From Phlebopus portentosus (Eukaryota > Basidiomycota > Agaricomycetes > Boletales > Boletinellaceae): a stretch of DNA of 64,000 nt. The position numbers were made by a program, and so were the translations under genes. Shown piece by piece: positions 14,268 to 26,542 of the stretch; within the stretch, counting starts at the first letter, position 1; every line of letters starts with the position of its first letter. The stretch is from NCBI GenBank assembly GCA_037892935.1, contig JAYXKI010000018.1, positions 620,001 through 684,000 on the forward strand. Direction: 5' to 3'. Under the pieces are notes generated by a model. The model saw only the letters and a program-made list of their open reading frames with translations, made no database searches and was not told where the DNA came from.

Positions 14268-16054
14268 ATGGGAGAAGTCAGTAGTGAAATTCGGACGCTG
14301 ATTCAGGCCTACTCTGACATGAGAGTGTACAATGTGAGTGTATCTTCCCCTAGTACGCATCATACAAATTCTGAAAGGCTTTTTCTCGAGATGGTCAACG
14401 GTGTGTGCTGTCACATCTATAAGGCGTTGACAGGACATTGACTCGGTCCTAGTTGGCTCTCTGGCTGTTATGCTATATGATACATGCATTTGCTTTCCGA
14501 AGTCAGTCGCAATACTCGCAGACTCGTATATTCATTCGGGGCTAACAACTACCGTATTGGATCCGTTATTCAATCAATCCAGCGAGGTAAGCAAGCAAGA
14601 TCTAAGATCCTCACATCTACTGACTCAGCAGTTGCACATATCAGTTCCGACTTATCTGGGTGAGTATTTCTCTACGTAAAAGCGTCATCTTAGTTGATAG
14701 CGGACGATAATAAGAAAAGCGAGTGGACTCCGGGGAAATTCCTCTACATAGGCTGCAGATATTTGATACCAATCTCTCAAATTTCAGAATTACCTTGTAC
14801 GCTTTTCATCAGCTCATTTACAAAACTCTCATACCATACACGTTCCCTTCAGTGCGACTTATTACAAACTGCCCCGATTCAGTAAGAGAGCAGAATTGAC
14901 TCACCGAGCCTTTTTTGATTAATTGTATCAGACAGCAAGATGGTCCTTCTACGTTCAACTTTGGTTCGTGACTGTCATTTCATGCGATAGTCTCTTCTCA
15001 CTCTCGCGATAGGCTAGCAGAACTCTCATCTATATGCCCTCAAAGTTGTTCCTTACCTTCGGTCTTCCTGTTCTATATCTAATTCGCGGTTTGACTGCCT
15101 CAGTTTTGATGTGCCTGCGCACTTATGCTCTATTTCGTGGTAAATCAATACCCAAATGGCTCATCGTCTTGATATATCTTGTGTGTTCTTTTTTTTTTCC
15201 TTCCTTTCGACTTCATTATGTAGTATTACTGATTTTATCCAGGGAGAGATAAGCGCTGTTGTCACGACGATGTCTATCATTACTAAAGAGGTAAAAAGTG
15301 CGTGTATCCCTGCTCAGGCTCTTGGAATCATATGATATTCAAATTCTCTTTCTTCCCAAGTCTCGCATCTGCCAATGTAAGTATCAGCTCGTCGGGAAGC
15401 TTCCACTTATTATTGTAATGACCATCAACACAAGTTCTGGACTTCCTTGCCTTTTCTCCGTTTCCGGCATGTCGAAAGGTCAAATCTCCGTGATGTATGC
15501 GGCGGCATTCATAATGGAAATTATCCTCTGGGTCTTGTCGCAGATTAAACTGCTGCCACTTGGTACGACTCTTCATTTTCTCAGAGGGGTCGAGCGCTTA
15601 TAAAGAGATATAACATTAAGTCCTTTCCGGACAACGAAGTCTTGTACTAATTCTCTTTCGTGATGGTGCGTGTATTCCTTTGGTATGTTATGAATAGCGC
15701 ATCGAAGTAGTCGTTTCAGGCATGTTATACTTCACAACCGTTACACTGTCAGTTCCCAGCGTCCAAAAATCAAAGGACAGTTCAACTTATCCCATTCTTT
15801 ATAGCATATGCTTTCTCGAAGTCCTAATCATTGGATTTGGTACCGAGTCTCGATTGACATTGTTTCAGTCAATAGAGCCGATCATGCTGTGTCTGTCATG
15901 CATTCTGTCGAGTCGTCTTATTCTTAACCTCAGAGCTTATGACCGGAACGGAGAAACAGATCATTTGGCAATGTCAGATCTTCGTGCCCGATCCGGCATG
16001 CGCTCTAGGAGTCCTGCGTCTCGCACAAGAAGTAGTACTATCAACTGCGATTAG
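14268..16054 (+). CDS. DUF6533-type multi-pass membrane protein A
   Basis: A many-exon gene. Exon 1 (14268-14333) encodes MGEVSSEIRTLIQAYSDMRV and two more residues. The next recognisable exon begins at 14434 and contains LYDTCICFP, and another contains WTPGKFLYIGCRY (about 14711). Further blocks are LIRGLTASVLMCLRTYALFR, then PCLFSVSGMSKG, then LSSRLILNLRAYD near the C-terminus; the stop is at 16054. The motif pair 'LYD' followed by 'KFLY..CRY', the 'RTYAL' helix and the final 'SRLILNLR' are what I know of the basidiomycete DUF6533 family, a plasma-membrane-type seven-helix protein of unknown function. Several exon borders were not resolved, so the full protein was not assembled. It is paralogous to 19467-21186 and flanks the P450. 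Confidence 0.65.
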
Positions 16055-16458
16055 TTCCTTCTGATGTGTTCGGTAGGAGAGTTGATATCCAATAGTACCC
16101 GTCGAATACTTTCGATTGATTACTTTCTTCGCGAAGAACTCGCAAAATGATTAGGAAAAGTCAATTGTACCCTTACAAGTGCAATGCTCACACAATTAAC
16201 GGTTTGACTAGTACAATGGTTTTGAAATGTGTCCTGACGAACAGAGTCAATGGGTACAATGCTTGGCCCCGTAGTGTACAGCACATTGCCCCCGAAAATA
16301 TAGCTGTTTCACACCAGCTGCCAGTTATCATACGCCGAATCATCCATTACAAGAATGAAATTTTATTCGTGTACCCGGTAATCTACTATGTGCGCTTGTC
16401 CATACAAAATACAAAGTCCTGATCATAAGAGTGCCAAGAAACAAGTTCGAATCGCCCC
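16055..16458. other. Intergenic region between convergent genes
   Basis: Short space between the ends of the DUF6533-type gene (plus) and the P450 (minus). Nothing recognisable beyond presumed 3' ends. Confidence 0.4.
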
Positions 16459-18607
16459 TCATTTGCGCCTCATCAATTTCACTGGCACCTCTCCAAGGAG
16501 CAAAGCCTGACCAAATCCAGGCTCAAGAACGCGATTTCTCCAAGCCTCCTTACTTTCCCCCACTTTCATTACAGGCACCACACGCCAGTCACGTAACAAT
16601 AAGGTCAAGAATGCGACCGATTCGACTTTTGCGAACTTGTGCCCGATGCATGTACGAGGACCGTAAGCGAAACCGATGAACCCCTCAAAAGTTGATATTG
16701 ACGAAGATCCAGTGATCTCGTCCGCCTGTGTAGCTTGAGCCGTTGGCACAGCGCCCGAAGTTTTGCTCGATCTCTTCCAGCGCTGTGGCTTGAACGACTC
16801 AGGCTCTGGGAAAGACTGAGCGTTATAGCCTTTATAGGTCAAGATGAATAAAAAGGACTAAATGACTTTTGCACGGGAAAACGATCGACGACGTACACAT
16901 CCCAACCATGTCGAGAATAAGTGGGGTTCCTTTCTTGAGAGGAACAGCTTCCTTCACGTCTGGCTTCTCCCTTCGCGAAAGATGTAGAGTTGTGTCCTTC
17001 GAAGCGATTTCTGCTAACAGATATGCGGCGGCTAAGAGACCACAGAACATGTTATTTTTAAAATTAACCCCCCCCCCAAGAGCAAACGGCTTACGATACA
17101 TTCGGATTCCTTCGTGGATACAGGCAAGGACACCGTCGAGATGATCAAAATCGTCGAAGATCTATAGAAATTTCAACTATGAGACAGCGCATGCAAAGTT
17201 ATACTTGATACTCACGGGCTCACGTCTGCCAATCGTTTCAATGATCGATTTATATACCCACTCTTGTTCATCCGGGTTCAGTGCTAACAGACCGAGAGTA
17301 GCCGCGAGAGAGTTTGCCGTGGTTTCTGTAGTTTTACGAATTAGAATGGAAGTCGTTACAGAATACATGTAACTCACCGTGTCCAGCAAACGTCTAATTA
17401 ATAGACAGTTAATGGGTAATCCCACAGTAACGTAGAGCGAACTTACAAAAGCGAAACAATTTCCAATTATCTCTCTGTCTGAGAGGCTATTCTTTCCTTC
17501 AGTAAGGCGAGCATTTACCAATCTCCCAAAAATGCTGTTCAGACTGATCGATAAATCGGCTCCGTCTCCCTCCATAGCTCGCAATTTGAGCAACTCCATT
17601 TCGCGCTCGGCGATGCGCTCCTGCATAAACTCCTCGAAGCAATCGTACGCCTCGTCGATCTGTTTCAACTTTTCAATTCCAAGAGAATATGCCCATCTGG
17701 GGATTATGCCTCGCTCCATGATGTACGTTGCGACGTCGAAAATCATTCTTTGAGCAGATAGTTTTCCGTTGTCGTCTCTGGGTGGTTCATGCCAAGAAAT
17801 GGGAATCCCAAATCCCACAACAGCAATCAGGAACAGCGCCAACTACTGGAATGTCAGCTTCACCTGCACGTTAGAAAGAAAGTTCGAACCTTATGAGTAG
17901 ACTTATTGATGTCTATTGAAGGAGTTTCGTCGACATCCTTCCAACCTTCTTTGTCGAGCATGTCCCTATAGACGCTAACTGTAGTGTCCCAGACATTCCG
18001 ATATGTGGAATGGCTGAAGGATGGTGCAGTGATGCGCCTGTGTCTCTTCCAAGTGTCTCCTATCGTCGTTACCACATTGTCGCCAAAAATTCTATCCTTT
18101 GTTTTAGCATAGAAGAAATTTCGAGACAGAATCCACCTACTCAAGGATAGTATTAGGGGCCTTGTGAAAATCGCTGTTTAGGCTCAGACTCTGATAGAAT
18201 GCGTCCAAATTTGAGCTCATGACGAGCTCACGGCCAATCAAAGTGGGAACCAGGACCAGAGTATTGAGTGGAGCATCTTTGTATACTGTCGAAGGTATCA
18301 GCACATTCAATCGAGGTTCGAGTGATGGTTCACATACACGTATGTCGTTCGCTCCAGTGAAATCCAAGAACGCGATAGAACCGCGACTTAGGGAGGATCG
18401 CTCCGAGAAGCGATAGACCAGGAAACACGGAGAGTTGCAGAGGGACATAGCGCGCAAAGGTCTATATAAGGCAATGAAATCGACCGTATGAGGGCTGAAC
18501 ATATTTAACCAACGTGTGGCTAGGCATACCCTCGCAGCAGTCAGTAAGAAATGCGCTCGTTTGACGATGTACAAAGCAAGCAGGATTTTTCCAAGGAGGA
18601 GCAGCAT
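16459..18607 (-). CDS. Cytochrome P450 monooxygenase
   Basis: A multi-exon minus-strand P450. From the N-terminus it shows a hydrophobic anchor (MLLLLGKILLALYIVKRA), FPGLSLLGAILPKSRF, and the C-helix WKRHRRITAPSF (about 18050). The I-helix is AGHETTANS, with the exon junction inside it (about 17380-17320). The ExxR helix EGIRMYP is followed by KDTTLHL, the PERF-like region is FPEPESFKPQRW, and the heme-ligand loop is FAYGPRTCIG (about 16640). All diagnostic motifs are present once introns are removed, so it is probably functional as a microsomal heme monooxygenase; the substrate is unknown. A run of ten C at 17068-17077 lies inside an intron (donor GTAAGC, acceptor TTAG before the EIASKD codons) and does not break the frame. 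Two partial decayed relatives lie at 23197-24930. The start is the first ATG in frame with the anchor. Confidence 0.85.
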
Positions 18608-19466
18608 GGTGGTTGGGAGCCAAAGAAGCGCCTGTTGCTGGTATCATTGTCAGCGTGAGACCACGTAGGAAGTGAGAATAAAATGAGATTTGGGGAATTC
18701 GTGAGAAACACATACATGTGATCTTCCCAATATGGTAGACGCAAATCAGATTGAGTCGGAGCGCAAAAAGATCCGATGATTTATTTCTTTACTGCTGAAT
18801 CGGCAACTTTTTTGGACGGCGTTTTCAACTCTCCTTCTCACCGAAAACAACGTCGGCAACATTCAAGTTTTCGCCCTGACGCAGTGGCGGCTTGCATTTC
18901 ACTGCGCATTCAAGGCGACCAGTCTCATTGGTGTTATCGTATGTCTGTTGTAAGATCACCGGACTTCCTGTTGAACGGCTGTTCCTCAGCATGAGAGTCG
19001 ACAGAATTAGACCTGATACATCTCCATCGTGTGCAGTGTTTTACCGTTGCATCCTCCGTCATTCGCTCTCCGGAGATCAGTGGAAGAAGTTCCGTCATTA
19101 CTGCTTGCGCTAGCGGACCCTGATATTGCATATCTATGAATCTGGGAAGAATGTGCATGACCTATTGGCATCCTCGATGATGTCTGATGCACATGCTGTT
19201 AGCTCGAAGAAATCTACCTATCGACATATGTCGCTTGAGATCAACCTTTACGTGTGTTGGCTGTTGTTCAGGGAGTCTACATCAAATCAATCGTGCTCAT
19301 CCAATGGAAGCTTGACCAGATCCCAAGGCTTGACGAAAAACATCGTCTGACCTAAGTACCGCCCCAAACCGGTGTGTTTCTCTGCACAGCCGAGCTACTT
19401 AATACGCCAGAGTCCAAGTGCAACAAGACTGCTTTAGATCTTCCCTTCCTTCCTCTCCTCGTCCGG
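18608..19466. other. Intergenic region between divergent P450 and DUF6533-type genes
   Basis: Shared upstream region of two divergently transcribed genes. No gene or clear repeat was recognised. Confidence 0.4.
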
Positions 19467-21186
19467 ATGAGTGCCGATGCAACTCAAGCTCTTGTCCAAT
19501 CTATCTCTGACTCCTATACCTTCAATGTAAGCTACGTTCACTCTCTGATTGCTACATCTTCTGAGTCGCTTCTAGTTGGTGTTAGGTGCGTTTGAGAATC
19601 TGTAAGGCAAAATATCGTACGTTACAACCTTTCCCAGTCGGATCCCTGTTCTTGATCCTATATGACAATATCATATGCTTTCCTGCGTGAGTTGTAAAAT
19701 GATCTCAAAGCAACTGAATACCGACACTTCGATCACGGCCAATGATTTCTCCAGGGAGGTCGGTATTTTTGGATAGGAGACTGCTCATCGCATAACAACT
19801 AATAGTTTAAGCTAAACATTAGTTTCGACTTGTTTGGGTGCGCCGTTTGTTCTCTCGACTTTCAGGTTTGGCCATTGAAGTCAGAAAATTAACAGAAAAG
19901 CAAGTGGACGCCAGGAAAATTCTTGTATATTGGATGCAGATACATTACACCGTTATGCTTGTTACCATTCATACCCTGTAAGTTCACTGCTTTCACATCT
20001 TGGATGGAAGTTTTATCATGATTTTACATCCACAGTGCGAATGAAAACAGATTGTTCAACCTCTGTGAGTGAAACGCGAGCGAGATTGTGTGGATATTAA
20101 CAAGTCCGTAGGCAAACAGAGTGTGGCTCTATGCTCTAGATTGGTCTGATGTTTTGCTCACTGTGTTGATTTGTCTCTACTCATGAGTAATTAGCAGCCT
20201 GTCTATCATAAGCATCCTTTGCCCGCAAAGTCCAGTTCTAGTTTATAATTCTGATGAATACAAACTTACGGTCTTGTATTTTCAGTTTTGATGTGTTTTC
20301 GTACGTATGTCCTTTACCGCTCCAAGAAGACCATCAAATGGTTCATTATTCTGCTTTACATCGTAAGTCGTGCTTTATCTGCAGATATAGCTCGTTACAG
20401 ATACTACTGTAAAGGTCGAAGCGACGACACTAATTACTATGCTTTGCCTCATTATAAAAGGGGTATCATGTGAGTCTTGTTTTCCGGATCCGATTATGGA
20501 ACTCATGTTAGTCTTCTTAGTCCTGGAATTACCAATGTGGGTTTACTCCTGCCGGAAGGGTGCTTGATTTTATATTGACGTCCGATTCAAGTAAAGGAAC
20601 TCCCTGCATTTTCTCCATCTCCGCAGCACCTCAGGGGCCGAATTTAGCCATGCTTTGCGCAGCGCTTGTATTCGAGAGTACCCTCTGGTTTATGTCCCTA
20701 TCCAGACTGCTCCCGTTGGGTCTGTTCTCATTTTTATTCATATTCATCATGTACTGAAATGCTGTTCACCTACCAATCAGTTTTGTCCGGTCAACGAAGC
20801 ATGGTTCTCCTTCTCTTTCGCGATGGTGAGACCGCTTCACACAAATTTCCTGCTCAGCATGAAGGAGTCCTCACATTTCGTAATATACAGGGATGTTATA
20901 CTTTACTGTCGTCACTCTGTGAGCTCTGAAACGACGTAAAAATAGTCTGATGTTGATCACTTGCAGCTTGTGTCTTCCCGAGGTTATTCTGTATGCGTTG
21001 TTGCCCAAATCACGGCTCACTATCGCAACTATGGTCGAGCCCATTATGTTGGCCTTCTCTACCATGCTGTCCAGCCGTCTCATTCTTAACCTCAGAGCAC
21101 ACAATTCCGGAGAAGCCGACGGGGAAACTCAATATATATCGATGGGAGACCTTCAAGCCAGGGCAGGGAGCGGCAGACATTCTTAG
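19467..21186 (+). CDS. DUF6533-type multi-pass membrane protein B
   Basis: Paralog of 14268-16054 with the same exon plan. Exon 1 (19467-19526) encodes MSADATQALVQSISDSYTFN and ends at a GT donor at the same place as in gene A. Later blocks are GSLFLILYDNIICFP (about 19640), WTPGKFLYIGCRYITP (about 19905), VLMCFRTYVLYRSKKTIKW (about 20290) and PCIFSISAAPQGP (about 20600). The final LSSRLILNLRAHN precedes the stop at 21184-21186. Function is unknown; it is presumably a membrane protein. Not all exon borders could be fixed, and I did not confirm that every helix is intact, so early decay cannot be excluded. Confidence 0.6.
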
Positions 21187-21765
21187 CCTAACCAATTACA
21201 CTATCACCGCGCGCTTCGTGTATAGCAGGGAATCATGCCAGATATATATCTGTAAAAGTAGTTACGTCGCCACATGTCATTACGTTTATCTGTGGATAAT
21301 TTATTCAGAGTTATATATAGGGATATTCGACGAGCTACGGTCTTAGGGAGGCAATTCGCATGCTCGATAGTGTAAAACACATCGGCTTTCGCCGGATATC
21401 TCTGCATAGTATGAGATGCTCGTCGATAATCAATCATTTTCTAGTTGCTAGCGCATGTAGATGAACAGTAATATCCAAGAAAACACGTGCTAACTACACT
21501 TACGCACAACGAAATGGTCGCAACTGATGGTGGCATCTCACACATCTGACCTCTGGAGGGTCGCGAATGGAAGAAGTTTCAGTAAAGGAATGAGGATCGA
21601 TACAATGTACGGCATGTCGATGCTGTCGCAAAGGTTGCGCTGGTGAATACATGCCAAGTGTGGACTCACTGTAAGAGCGACGTCGCTTCCACAGTATTAT
21701 ATGACTCTTATACGAAAGAATCGAATGCTACATCGTCCATGCAAGTAGACAAGAAAGAATAGTCC
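21187..21765. other. Intergenic region
   Basis: No gene recognised between the DUF6533-type gene B and the first pseudogene fragment. Confidence 0.35.
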
Positions 21766-22247
21766 AGTAGTATCATTTGATAAATATACCACACTGCTCC
21801 AAATCCTCGCTGGATGCACGTCTTGTCGTGTAATACCAATTAGAATCAAAAATCTTCAAATGCTGAGAAAGGGTTACCTACTTGATGACCTGCCCAGCTC
21901 GACGCTGCCGTCCTGGAGCACCCCGTAATAATCTCTCAAGCCCGGGCATAGGGGCTTAGGATATGATTTCGTCCCTTCGCGCCGCTCGGCATGAGATTGG
22001 GAACTTAAGGCGTGATGAGGTGCAGCTTTGATGTGAAGTACCAGTGGCAGAGGAAAGCGATGCGCGAGAGCATATATGCATGGCGGCAAGGATGAGTCGT
22101 CGGATGGAGATGAAAGTTTTTTCGAGGATAAGGACACGAATCTGTGGGACAGAAAACAAGTTGGTGAACTGTCGATGGCGCCTGGGCTGAGTCCCACTTC
22201 TGAGGGGTTTCGGCTTGCTCAGTCGGTCGCGACGGCACTGTCAACGG
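21766..22247 (-). pseudogene. BEM46-like hydrolase gene fragment (3' part)
   Basis: Aligns by eye with about 25070-25605 of the intact hydrolase on the same strand. It keeps the region around IRVLILEKTF (the ALILENTF segment of the intact gene), the HLITP segment and the start of the exon that carries the nucleophile. It is riddled with frameshifts and lacks the 5' half of the gene. Homology stops at about 22247, where sequence similar to the atypical kinase begins directly. Confidence 0.8.
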
Positions 22248-23190
22248 GTTGACAATATTACTGTAATGCTCGAACATATGGCTTGGTAAACTCCGATAAT
22301 TTTCGGCCTCGATGTGCAAATGCTGCAAATACCCATGTATATTGCCATCTTTATCGTTTGGAGCTTCGCGATGCAGCTCACATGTTAGCTTAGAGGAGAC
22401 AGCACTCCACGTTCAAGACACCCGCAGAATGAGGGGTGATGTTGACTTTTCGCAACTTTTGTCATTTCGGACATACTGGATCAGCATGATCACCCTCTGC
22501 AAAGGGTCGCACGCGAGTAGTATCGTTGTATAGTCAGGTCATCTGTTGGATCTATCCCATTCTCCGTTTTCTCTTGACTCCTGTCTACTAGGCGTGTCTC
22601 CGGCTGACTCAAGGCGATACGTGCAAGCAATATCTGACTTCGCCCCCCACTTGCAAGTTTTAGGATCAAACCATTCGTGCTCGTTTACAGAGAACATTCC
22701 ATGGATCGCGAACTATGAGCTTGCGCGACGATGACGAATGCGGGTGTTTCCTCTGAAGCCTTACCAATGGTGCATTAAGTGGTCGTAGACACATGAGCAG
22801 GGTAATCAGAGGGAGCGTAGAGCAGTTGCGTTTTCTAACAGTTCCACATCCTCAGTAAGGCTCCGTGTTTCATAAACTAGCACTTACAACTTTAAAATCT
22901 GCTCTGTCGGTTTGCATTGATTTCCCGGCCCTGCCTTTCCAGGTCTGCTCTCCCTTTCAAGCACTTCAATATATTGGCCGATGTCGAAGGACTGAACCTC
23001 ATAGGGTTCATATTCAAGCCGGTATATTCAAATAATGATGAATTCTGTAGAAATCATATCATTAGATGGGTTGCACCCCAAAGTGTAGATCCCAACCATA
23101 AATGTGAATACTTTGTCTATGTACTCGAACGACAATGTTATTGCTCACCATCCCTCATAACTCTAACTTGTGGGGTCGCCGCCATCGTGA
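22248..23190 (-). pseudogene. Fragment of the atypical kinase-like gene
   Basis: Aligns by eye with about 11606-12985 of the kinase-like gene on the same strand. Shared blocks include the AENYRSLPSHMFEH segment (22270-22320; AENYQRFPSHMFEH in the intact copy), the block encoding the HDPWNVLCVSEYECF region (about 22660-22720), and the segment before the first intron (about 23160-23190). Internal deletions and frameshifts leave no open frame over 75 codons. Both the first-exon start and the DFG-containing end are missing. Confidence 0.8.
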
Positions 23191-23196
23191 GGTCGG

Positions 23197-23540
23197 TTTG
23201 AGCTCATAACGAGAGCACGACCAGCCAAAGCAGGGAGCATTCTCAAATGTGTCAGAACGGTTAATTCGCGTTCGAGTGATTATCTCTCTCTCCAGTGAAC
23301 CAAGAGTACGACAGTGCCGCTACTTTGGGAGGATTGCTCTGAAAAGCGATTAAGAAGGGAACACTGGAAGCTGTATCGGAAGATAGGGCGAAAACCTCTA
23401 CATAAGGCAATGAAATCAATGTTAGATGAGGGAACATCATTTTCAAACGCCCAGATGGGCATACCGCTCTCGCATTCAGCAAGAATTGTGCCCGCTTGAC
23501 GATGCACAAAAAAGCAGGACCTTCAGTAACGTGGTCGCTG
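23197..23540 (-). pseudogene. Cytochrome P450 N-terminal gene fragment
   Basis: Contains the N-terminal block IVKRAQFLLNA (IVKRAHFLLTA in the intact P450 at 18560) and DNA similar to about 18210-18580, all on the minus strand. It is joined at about 23197 to the kinase fragment. Because it lies downstream, in transcript direction, of a separate fragment carrying later P450 exons, it must come from a different P450 copy or from a rearrangement. Confidence 0.75.
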
Positions 23541-23819
23541 AAAGTTAAAGAAGCATCTGCTGTGGTGACGACAAAAAAACGCCGTGAGAAAGATGCCCAC
23601 ATGTGATCTTCTAGACACAGCGGGCAAGCAAGGCTGGACGCGTGTGAGAAATGACAATAGATAATACTGTAATATTGAGTAAAGAAAATAATGCGAAGTA
23701 AAGTGATCTTCAGACAGACTTACAAATTTCGACCATGTCAACCAAGATATATTCTTTCACGTTAGTCCCGGGATGCTTCCGTAGAGGGATAAGCAGCAGC
23801 CTCTCCTAGTGTCGGAATT
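23541..23819. other. Spacer between P450 fragments
   Basis: No recognisable coding similarity. It may be decayed P450 upstream sequence. Confidence 0.3.
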
Positions 23820-24930
23820 TCAATGCGCAGAATTTTATAGCACATACAGATTCCTTCATAGAAGCATGCTAAGACACCCTCGAGTTGATTAGAATTGTCA
23901 AAGCACTATATAAGTGTCACTGTGCCAGTGATGACGAATGCTCGTATATGAGATCAGAACTTACAGACTTACAATAGAGAACGATCTCGACAATGGAGTT
24001 GTATACCCGATATTCTTGCCCTTCTGGGTGCAAAGTTAGTAAATCAAGAATGGCTGCAAGAGAGTTTGGTGTCCTTCCCCTTCCTATGATTTCTTGTACG
24101 TTTTAATCTCCTCCAGACAGAGTGTAACTCACCAAGCCCAGCAAACATCTGAAATCTAAATTACCAAACAAAAGACTCAGCATCAGGGTAAGTGCTTGTA
24201 AAGATAAAGTAGTATCTGTATTCAAGACGCTTTCTTACTTTTAGTCAAGCGAACAGTGACCAGCCTTCCAATGATACTACTGGAGGTTTCTGGCAATTCA
24301 GCCTTGTTACCTTCAACAGTTCACAAGGTGGGTAGCTGGGGTTCACTCTCGGAGACGTTGCGCTCCTGGAACCAATTGTACGCTCCATGAATCTCGTCCA
24401 ACTCTTCGATCTCAAGTGAATGCATGAAATAATGATATCCCATTTGCCGATGTGCGGTGAGACATCAAGGGTCATTCTCTGTACCAAAGCTTCCTCTTAC
24501 TGCCCCGGGTTGTGGAGATACCGAAACAACGATAGTTACAAGGAACAAGGACAACTTCACACATTTCAGCCTGACAAGAGTCCACAGCGGACGAGAATCA
24601 CTTACTTTGTACAAAACTTTATTGATACCTGTAAGGGAGTTTCATCTACATTCTTCCATCATTCTATGATCAAAGTATCCGTGTAAAAGCGAAAGGTGGT
24701 GATCTGATTCATGAAGGAGGGTACAGTGAAGCGTCGACGCCTTCCCTGCGCTTCTCTTTTCGTGGTCACATCGTCTCCAAACATTCTAACAGCTTTAACA
24801 GCGAAGATCCTAAAATTACGGCACGATAGCATGCTTACTCGGGTGTTAACTGCTGTCCGGGCAAAGACTTTGATAGAGCACATCCGCGTTTGAGCTCTTG
24901 GTAGTCTTGTATCCGTCAAGCGTTCAGACC
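23820..24930 (-). pseudogene. Cytochrome P450 core gene fragment lacking the heme-binding end
   Basis: Minus-strand blocks appear in the normal order: the GRELVMSS region (about 24890), a damaged C-helix segment RRRRFTVPSFMNQ (about 24740), the helix region around 24360-24420, the I-helix AGL (about 24140), and the segment before ExxR (about 23840-23905). Stops and frameshifts break it throughout, and the Cys-loop FxxGxRxCxG is absent. It resembles the intact P450 at 16459-18607. Confidence 0.8.
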
Positions 24931-25053
24931 AAGACGATCCTGTCTAAAGGGGAATCCTTGCAATGCAATGCTTGACGCCATACCAAATCAAAATTTGAAA
25001 CGCCGCCGCAACCACAGTATTATATCACTTGTAATTGAAAAAAATCGTATACC

Positions 25054-26505
25054 TCAAGATGATGGTAATGAAAAGTTCAGCAGTATCGTTCGATAAATGT
25101 TGCCACACTGCTCCAATACCCCCGCTGGATGCAAGTATCGTCTATGTTCATAGTCATCAATCAAAATGTTAGGCTCTTCGAAAGACCAGGGAAAAGGCCA
25201 CGTACTATGCGTGCCGTCAGGGAAGCCGATAAGCTGCCCAGCTCTACGTTGTCGACCTGGACCATCGCGTAACAGCCTCTCGAGTTCGAGCATGTGCGCT
25301 TGCGGGACGACCTCGTCCCGCGCACCGCTCAGCATGAGGGTAGGAATTTCTTGAGGGATAAGGTGCACCTTTGATGCGGAATCCCACTTCTGGTGGCAGA
25401 GAAAGGCGACACGCGCAAGCATGGGCATGGCGCTAGGGATGAGTCTTGGGATGGAGAGGAAGGTGTTTTCGAGGATAAGGGCGCGAATCTGTCGAGATTT
25501 AGGATAGATTGAAGTGCGTTGGTAAACCACTACTAGTATATTTAGACTGAGAACTTACTTTTGAAGGATTTCGGCTTGCCAAGTCGATCGCGACGGCACC
25601 ACCAATGGATTGCCCATATAAGACCTTCATGAATGGCGGTTAGATTCAAAAAGCTAAACACAAAGGATGTGCCAGACGTACGATATTTGTTCTTGACAGA
25701 ACTGGATGTAGTGTTAAGTAATCCAATGAGGTTTGGGCATCCATTCGGATGCCTTGGAACGGGCATAAACACACAGACTTCAGTCGAAATTTATCGAGCC
25801 TTCGTACCTTTCTCGGATGGAGATCCTTCCGATAAGCCATACCTATGATGGACAAAACCTGTCAGCGCTGATCGTTCAACAGTGGATTTAAAGCACGAAC
25901 CCGCGATATGATAGCATGAACACGTTACACCTCATCTCAACGTAGAACATCTTTGCAAGAGGTATACGATGCCCGAAGTTTCCTCCATTGCCATGAAACA
26001 TCACCACTGTTGGACGCGTTGCGCCGTACTGTTTGATTCTCTTAGGATCGAAGGAAAACCTGTTTTGAAGAACACGCACCTCGTCGTCCGACATGCCACT
26101 TGAACCCTTTCCCGACAGAACAACAGACTCTCCTTGCGTAATGTCTTTTTTCTGCACCATTAAGTACGCGCGTACTTTTACATGGTCAGGCGTCTCGAGT
26201 ACAAGCTCTTCGTAAGGAAGACCAAATGCTGATGGTACAGGAACCTCTTGTGAAACCAAACGTTCAAACGTGAGCATGCAACGCGCGGCGCGCGACAAAC
26301 CCGGACGCACCTGTCCGCGAACCAGGTGGAAACGAAGAGGGGTAAATCAAGTAGTTCTGACCATAATATAGTAGTCCAAGACCTTGTTGAAGCATTAGAT
26401 GAAGGCTGATTAATATGCGGAGAAGATGAACGAAGGGCTAAAATGTGAGCGCACTGAGTGTTGTGAACCCGACCGCACTCGCGAAAGCACCCTGTCGGTG
26501 ACCAT
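25054..26505 (-). CDS. BEM46/ABHD13-like alpha/beta hydrolase
   Basis: Multi-exon minus-strand gene. The readable order is an N-terminal segment GLGLLYYGQNYLIYPSSFPP (about 26400-26335), then VPVPSAFGLPYEELVLETPD and VVMFHGNGGNFGHR (oxyanion region, about 26000). The nucleophile elbow GQSIGGA follows (about 25600), then the acid in SGARDEVVP (about 25320) and the His in FPDGTHS (about 25215). The three catalytic positions and the GxSxG elbow are intact. The family is a membrane-anchored serine hydrolase linked to cell polarity in fungi (Schizosaccharomyces bem46); substrates are unknown. The extreme N-terminus is unclear: an ATG at 26505 is a candidate, but the expected hydrophobic anchor lies in another frame, so an intron or different start is likely. 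A decayed copy of its 3' part lies at 21766-22247. Confidence 0.75.
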
Positions 26506-26542
26506 GACAATCCACAATTAGCCGAGAATAAGAATGAAGAGA

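Noticed and set aside
16440..16462. GTTCGAATC motif resembling a tRNA T-loop
   Set aside because: No surrounding cloverleaf was visible, and the motif sits at the 3' end of the P450 gene.
17068..17077. Run of ten C that could be a frameshift in the P450 gene
   Set aside because: It lies within an intron: using the GTAAGC donor and the TTAG acceptor gives the expected RMYPEIASKDTTL sequence, so the coding frame is intact.
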